Source: Acanthosepion pharaonis (lineage: Eukaryota; Mollusca; Cephalopoda; Sepiida; Sepiidae). From it: a DNA stretch of 64,000 nucleotides. The stretch is from assembly GCA_903632075.3 (NCBI GenBank), contig CAHIKZ030004732.1, forward strand, positions 1,709,501 to 1,773,500, written 5' to 3'. The translations under genes and the position numbers were made by a program. A model generated the notes under the pieces. That model was not told the origin of the DNA and searched no databases. It saw only the letters and a list, made by a program, of their open reading frames with translations. Of the stretch, positions 58,190 through 64,000 are shown in pieces (position 1 is the stretch's first letter; every line of letters begins with the position of its first letter).

Positions 58190-58660
58190 CCATGACACAA
58201 TTCACTCTGCCAGAAATTTGGAATTGGGTTGCTGTACTGCTTGGCATTCACCACTGACAATCTAATGCTAACATTTCAGATGGTTTGGGTGTCAATCTGA
58301 AGACAGTGCAGATGATTCAGAAAGATTTGGATGAATCTAATGCTGATTATGAAAGGTGTTTGGAGGATCACTAGTAATGGCAATGTTATGCCTCCAGTCA
58401 TCTTCCCACGAGCCTCAGAATCAACACAGAGACCTACATCAAGTGTCTTGAGGAGGTAGTAGTCAAGAGGCTGACTGATGAAAGACCCTATGTTTGGCAA
58501 CAGAACTCTGAACAATGCTCCACAAGCAGAAGAACCAGTCATGGCTGTCAGACAATTTTTGCAACCATATCACAACAAGGAGAACATCCAGAAGAGTTGC
58601 AGGAGATTCCGAAGTCATCTGGAGGCTGTGGTTGAAGCCAATGGTGATTTTATTGAATAA
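58190..58660 (+). pseudogene. Internally deleted mariner transposase
   Basis: N-terminal helix-turn-helix: ISDGLGVNLKTVQMIQKDLD (about 58280-58340). The reading then jumps to SNGNVMPPVIFP and, after frameshifts, INTETYIKCLEEVV, RPYVWQQNSE, QSWLSDNFCNHIT and CRRFRSHLEAVVEANGDFIE with a stop at 58660. The WQQD motif has Asn for its catalytic Asp. The first Asp region and the NSPDCNPLD-type third-Asp segment are deleted. About 150 codons remain of the roughly 340 usual for the family. Confidence 0.7.
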
Positions 58661-59460
58661 ACTTACTCTTTTAGTATTTCAAAGATATTTTGTGTAATTT
58701 TGCTAAATATATCTGTTAAAATGAGATGTTAGTGCTATTTTCATTTTTTTTGTGTAATTTAGATGATAATTTATCCATTACACCCTGTAAACTAACTACA
58801 ATGAATCTTTATTATTTACCATTTTATAAAATTCTAATCCATTGGCAATTCACCAATATTTTGCCAATCATTCCAAAGAACAAATTTCCGAGCTTTGCAA
58901 ATTGTTTTAGTCAAGGTGCTTAGTGTCCTCTTATTTCTTTACCAGTCACTACATGGCTGACAATAGATAATCTATTGGCAGATTACATTATGTTTTTGAA
59001 AAAGGGTAGGAAGCTGAAGGAAGCCATAATTGCTGGAATTTTAGGCATTGAATTTCTATTGATTAACAATCCTAGATCACAATTATAAAAAAATTAGCAA
59101 ATTAAAACAAGTAATCTGAGATATAAAATAATTTGAAAAAAAAATGTATAATGTCTGGAAAAATCATGTTTATTTCAATTTTCTTGTTCTTTAGTTCATA
59201 GAGATTTTTTATAAAATTATGAAAAATAGTTGTTTTCATAGTTATTTATCTATAAAAAAAGTAAATAATAAATATTGCTTTATGGTTGGTTCATATATTT
59301 TGAAAATATGATTTAAATTTTATAAATTTTTGAATAAAAGATTTCATTTCAAATTTATTTCTTTATAAAATGATAAATAATGAATCTTTATGAAATAGTA
59401 AATAATAAATATCACACTGTACTTGGTTCACACATTTTATAATCTAGTAAATAAAAGAGA
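58661..59460. other. AT-rich flank with inverted R4-like motifs
   Basis: At about 59265-59310 and 59400-59445 the paired phrases GTAAATAATAAATAT and TTGGTTCA-A-ATTTT recur 133 bases apart. The second is the reverse complement of the AAAATGTG-AACCAA motif of R4 on the other side of the mariner gene. This suggests inverted non-coding arms of one element from about 57.9 to 59.5 kb, but exact termini are not visible. Confidence 0.35.
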
Positions 59461-59558
59461 GTGTCTCAGTAGTTTAAGGTAATAACAGTGTCAACAAAAA
59501 AGTGTCTGTTTGACAGGTTTTTGGAAGTGGAGCAGAAAAAGGTTACACAATAATAGAA

Positions 59559-59616
59559 ATGTATTAAACTAATGTTGGTTAATATGGATGTATTAAACTA
59601 ATGTTGGTTAATATGG
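59559..59616. repeat. Perfect 29-bp tandem duplication
   Basis: Two identical adjacent units (59559-59587, 59588-59616) beginning ATGTATTAAACTAATG. No variation, so recent. Confidence 0.95.
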
Positions 59617-61164
59617 ATTGATATGAGGGAATAAACTATATGACTAAAATCTATATTCTACATATTTCATAAAAGTGGTACATCAAACTTTTATATTATT
59701 TAGCAATTACACCTAATAAACTAAAAAGCACTAATAATTAAAAACAAATATAATTTGACCAATAAAATCTGATTTCTAACAAAAAAGTAGTAGGATTGAC
59801 ATCTCCACTTTTTATTCTAACAGTGTAAAATTACTGGAATATTTGTTTTACTGACTTCAGATAAATTAAAAATGACTGAATATCAAACAAAATATTTTCT
59901 AGAATTTCTGAGTAACTTCATAACAAAAATGATAAATTGAGAATATTTTTATAATAAATAGGTCAATTACTGATGAGTAAAGTCTACTAATAACATGACC
60001 CCTACTACAGTCAAGGAGGTATCCATATTTTTCACTTTAGTTAAATAAAAAAAATGGGATATAAACTACTTTTATACAGAGATTAGATAATAATGAAAGT
60101 AAACCTTTAACTCTCCCTTTACTCCAACACTTACTCCTATTCTAATATAAAATATCTTTTTTTATTTATAATTTAAAAAGTTTTCTTTTACAATAAAGCT
60201 TATATGATATAAAACCATTTGAATGTTGATTATAAAAACTAATTTATTCAAAAGCAATGCTTCTAGGTGTTGTTTAATGCTTTAGATTCTAGATATACAA
60301 TGTGTTCTTAATGGGTATGTTACAGACACACGAGTTATTTTTGAATGCTGTTTCCCTTTGGTCAACATTACATGTGTAAAAAAGGTACAAATCAACAACA
60401 ATTTTTCATGTCTGTTTTATCTTTACCTGTTATATTAAAAGGTGTCTATAACAAAAGAGAATTATCTACATTGTGATAGGAGAGAAATTTACCCTGGTCA
60501 AAAAGAACTGAACAGGGAAATAAATGTTATGCTCTGATAACCTGAGGTCAACCATGGGACAAACCAAAACATTTGATTACAAGAGACTTTGTGTTTGCCA
60601 TCAATTTCCTTATGAAGAAATAAAAAAAAAAATTACTTTCAGATGAATGGCTGCCATTATTTACAAAACTCATTTTCTATAATCTATTCAATCATTTTCA
60701 ATTTGCCTATAAAACTCATCAAGTGATCTATAGTTATGTGCTAATTAAGAATTATATGAATCTGACCATGTCGAACACTTTCAACATTAAGTAGATGTGG
60801 TATTCAAAGATGCTACTAATGGCTAACAGTATTATCAAATTTTTTCTAAATTTGAGAAAATCTTTTAAAAAGTTGTTTGATATATCAATAGTGCTAAAAG
60901 ATGTTCAAGGTGAATTTCTTTAGCCAGAAGGATGGTAGGGCATGTTTAATAAATAGCTAACAACATGGATTATTTATTATCATTAATCACCTCTCCCCAG
61001 CCTTTCCTCCCTATTTTCCTTTTTTTTTCACTTTCAGTAGCCCTTTGCATCTTAGTGGCATTACTGCCTAGTGTTAATTGATTAAAAAATATTATGGTTA
61101 TGTCCTCAATTTTCCTGTTACATGGGCATTTCTAGTGACTTATCAATAATAGAATTCTCTGAGA
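59617..61164. other. Gene-free AT-rich stretch
   Basis: At 61030-61075, TTTCAGTAGCCCTTTGCATC followed by TTAGTGGCATTA resembles 56570-56605 and 63100-63130 inside the direct duplication. Part of that duplicated unit is therefore itself an older dispersed repeat. No gene recognised. Confidence 0.45.
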
Positions 61165-61421
61165 CAGTAGTTTCCAAACTCTGGGCCACTTTTTTGGAAT
61201 GAAAAATTTACTTTGTGCCTCATCAAATTTTATGTGATAAAAAGTACATTAACCCCTCCAAAAAAACAAAACCAAAAGAAAGGGTTAAATGGGAAAACTA
61301 TTTTGGCATATGAACTTTTTAAAAATGTCTTTAAAGCTTGTCTTTTTAATAATTCCGCCTCACCTGCTGTCCCTTCCACCTCACCCACTATCCTCTTCTA
61401 CGCACTATTTAGGAACCACTG
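61165..61421. mobile_element. hAT-like MITE
   Basis: 257 bp with ends CAGTAGTTTCCAAA and the inverted CAGTGGTTCCTAAA (11 of 14 matching), the CAG-GGTT-C form common at hAT termini. The interior (GGCATATGAA, CCGCCTCACCTGCT, CACC) matches 43129-43255. The flanking 8-mers CTCTGAGA and ATTTAAGG do not match, so the target duplication has decayed or an end is misplaced. Not coding. Confidence 0.6.
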
Positions 61422-61679
61422 ATTTAAGGAGAACATTGCAAGATATTTGCAATGTTAAGTCATTTCTAAATAGTAAAAATGTTTCAGGAGAAAAAGTTCA
61501 CTTTCTGTACAGAAAGTTAAATTGGATTTAACAACCTTTGTTCAAAGACAAATCATACTCAGATTAACAATAATCATTTTAAACTATGCTTGTTGGCTTT
61601 TAGCAATCACCATCTAATAATGACCAAATAAAATATTGCTTAATAGTATCTTATCAGTCATAACAAACTATTTTCTTCT

Positions 61680-62130
61680 TTTAATATTAATTTACAAGGT
61701 ACACCAAAAATATTAAAATTTCCAATTTGAAAACGCTCTAATTTCATATTAAATTTAAAAAAAATGTGAACCAACTATAAAACTTAAATTTAATGAATTA
61801 TTTTATCAACAACAAATAAAAAGTAATTAAAAATGAACAAATAGAAAAGTCAGAAAATTTTAAGATAATAAAACAATAAAAAATAAATTTTTTTTATTTT
61901 TAAATTTATTAAAAATCCTACTTCAATTTTGAAAAAGAAAAAACAAACTTGTCTATTGAAAATGTCAACCAAGTATATCAGGTAATTAATTTGTGCAAAA
62001 AAAATTGAAATAAAGAAAACATTTTAAAAAAAAAAAATTTAATTTTCAAAAGAAAAACAATTTTTGCAGGATATATGACAAGTAAAATGTTGATTCATTT
62101 TTTTGATGTTTTGTCAACTGTTTAATTTTA
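61680..62130 (+). repeat. AT-rich repeat family R4, copy 2
   Basis: See 57880-58150 for shared blocks. Here it leads into the CpG-rich island instead of a transposase. Confidence 0.5.
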
Positions 62131-62159
62131 TGAAAATAGAAAAGCAAAAAGTTTGGATA

Positions 62160-62663
62160 ACTCCTCATTCAGAAAACTCCGGAATCAATTTCAGGTCGAA
62201 TCTGTCCCCATTATGCGAAATAGCTTGTCGCAAATTCGGTCCAAACAATAGGAAGGAAACGGGTTGGTCTCAGAAATTAGGTCCAAACAATAGGACGGGG
62301 AACGGGTTGGCCCGGCACCGCCTACTTCCGAAACACTCCTCAGCTTAACGACAGCTACAATCCAGCTACAACAACTCCACAGATCTTTGCACTCAAATGT
62401 TTCCAACACCGCCTCGTCGTTACACAACAACTCTCGAGTGGTCTCCCAGCGTCACATTTATCCCAGCGAACACCAACCAATTTGCATACGCCCAAGTTCT
62501 CCTCTCGCCAATCCTCGCTTTGACTCTACGAGATCGCGTTTCCATAAGTCCGACTCACCGTAATGGTGGTGTTTCTTTCTTCGGACCAATTACTGCCCTA
62601 CACGCCAGACACAAGCGAACCCTCTTATGCGAGAACTGAGGTTAGTCTCATTTCATGTCCACA
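62160..62663. other. CpG-rich island of unknown function
   Basis: About 500 bases of roughly balanced base composition with many CpGs (CCGGAATC, GGTCGAAT, CCTCGTCGTTAC, CTCGAGTGG, ACGAGATCGCG), unlike anything else in the window. It contains a 42-bp tandem duplication (62232-62273, 62274-62315) sharing GGTCCAAACAATAGGA and ACGGGTTGG. Overlapping frames are open on both strands: plus 62397-62639 (80 codons, Pro/Thr/Leu-rich) and minus 62191-62430. None has a recognised domain. It stops exactly where duplication copy 2 begins. It could be a promoter/first-exon island or a young transposon with undecayed CpGs. Confidence 0.5.
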
Positions 62664-64000
62664 GGTAACATAACCCAATACAATCTGTCACATGGACTGG
62701 TGGTTGGTGCTTAAAACCAGCTCCCCACTAGCTTTTCTGCTGATGAGGAGGGTGTCATGTTACTCATGTGAATGTTTGAGTTGGACATCAGGAAGAGTGT
62801 TCAGCCTTGTAAAACCTTGCCTCAAATTATAAAGTCTCAGTATGTTGACAGGTAGATGCAGAGAGATAAACTGAGATCCTCTGTCAGGAAAGACCCACCT
62901 TGCTTTGTGCAAGATTAGTCCTGTCTCTGACTCAGCAAAAAAAAAAAAAAAAAAAACTATGATGATGATACATAGGCAGATTTTTTTTTTTCAGCAATCT
63001 TTCTTCTTTGGAACCTTGACTGCATGAATTTAAGCATGCTACTTGATTCCTCTTCTATTGTCCTTTCTCCTCAATAATGTCTTTTTATTCTCTTTCACTC
63101 TCAGTAACCTCTTGCATCTTAGTGGCATTATCGACTTGTTGGGAGTTAAATTACAAATAATATCTGCAACAGTGATGAATGCAATAATCATAGTGTTAGT
63201 GGTGTGGCCAGGCTTTGCTTTTTAGGTGAAAAGAGCCAAGAGTCATTTACTTTCAATGTAAATGTGGATAGGAAATCAGATTCTTTTTGCAATAAGTGAT
63301 TGATAGATAGAATAAATGAATATCTGATTATAAATCAACATTAATAAAATTCAAGGTTTTAATTGAGCTAAATCAAATTTAAACTAAAACTGTCATATAA
63401 CATAACTAAACCTCTTAAGAGTTTACCAATAATATCAAGCAAGGGTCTGAAATGTTACTTAAATCAAAAGCAAAATTAAGTTTTTTCCCAATAATTATTT
63501 CAGGAAATAAAAAAAAGTAAACATTGTCCAGATGATTGTATTCAATGTTTTTTATGTAAATAAACATTTAAATGTTGACATAATGAAGTTTTATCTTTGT
63601 ATAATAATAATAATAATAATAATAATATAGACATTCTGTGTGTATGCTCATAATCTCAAAAAATATAAAGTGGGCATTTTTGTAGGTAAATACATAATTT
63701 TTTCCTAATGTATTTTTATGTGCTTTCCAGTTTTAGGCAAGTGATGTTAATGTGTCTTTTCATTAGTCCACAGTATCCATAATTTAATGTATGGAAGCCT
63801 AAAAGATATAGTAATTTTTATGTTATGAAAACACCAATTCATAACCCTAACTTTCGATAGATATTTTTTCTTTTTAGGCTTCTGCACTTTAAAACTAACG
63901 TGTATTTTTTTATCAAGGCTTATATAAAACCAGAGTTCATTTTAGTCATATATTTTCACTGTAAATTGAATTTGATGTCTTACTGTCAGACACAAAATCA
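62664..64000 (+). repeat. Direct duplication, copy 2 (runs off the window)
   Basis: Near-identical to 55962-57456 in the same orientation, 6.7 kb away. Differences are mostly single-base length changes in homopolymers, an expanded (TAA)n at 63601-63626, a few substitutions and the 175-base gap at about 63050. It is still matching at the last base of the window, so its true length is unknown. Confidence 0.85.

Noticed and set aside
61157..61429. 8-bp target duplication around the hAT MITE
   Set aside because: CTCTGAGA and ATTTAAGG do not match, so no duplication can be claimed.
1..64000. CRISPR arrays, prokaryotic operons, phage or defence systems
   Set aside because: No spaced direct repeats, no dense ORFs, no Shine-Dalgarno-led genes; the composition and SINE/LINE/PLE content are those of an animal genome.

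Overview
The window looks like a non-coding stretch of a large, strongly AT-rich animal genome. I found no host gene, operon, rRNA, CRISPR array or prokaryotic feature that I could defend. The repeat spectrum is Penelope-like retroelements (PLEs), several tRNA-derived SINE families, hAT, Tc1/mariner and pogo-type DNA transposons, Ty1/copia, non-LTR retrotransposon ends and dozens of (TA)n tracts. This fits a lophotrochozoan, most likely a cephalopod mollusc such as an octopus. That is an inference from repeat style; no species-diagnostic gene is present. Nearly all ORFs here are low-complexity translations of (TA)n, poly-A or polypurine tracts, or are antisense to decayed transposon genes.

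Layout. 0-10 kb: AT-rich DNA, a polypurine tract, a CpG-bearing repeat between two (TA)n tracts, and a LINE ORF2 C-terminus at 7.2 kb. 9.4-11.4 kb: a repeat and a SINE, then a 961-bp element with terminal inverted repeats (TIRs). 15-18 kb: a second repeat-plus-SINE pair and an inverted LINE fragment. 18.6-22.4 kb: a complete but dead hAT element with TIRs and an exact 8-bp target duplication, inserted in the A-box of a tRNA-like SINE. 26 kb: a PLE reverse transcriptase fragment. 27.2 kb: a Tigger-like MITE. 28.5, 50.2 and 52.8 kb: inverted-repeat cassettes with hammerhead-ribozyme-like cores, at least two of them PLE-derived. 30-37 kb: LINE scraps, two SINE families and a repeat pair. 38-41 kb: two PLE copies, one of them a head-to-head composite whose reverse-transcriptase halves lie on opposite strands. 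43 kb: a perfect 31-bp palindrome at the broken edge of a hAT MITE. 46.0-49.4 kb: a decayed Ty1/copia element on the minus strand running gag to RNase H. 56-64 kb: a direct duplication of about 1.5 kb, an internally deleted mariner, another hAT MITE and one CpG-rich island.

The parts do not form a pathway; they are layers of insertions. The most interesting theme is the recurring PLE unit: inverted copies of the 5' region, which encodes a conserved LPKYT motif, flank a hammerhead-like hairpin and usually abut (TA)n tracts. The core at 50.2 kb can form all three hammerhead stems on paper. Identities and boundaries come from reading the sequence by eye; no alignment or database search was run.
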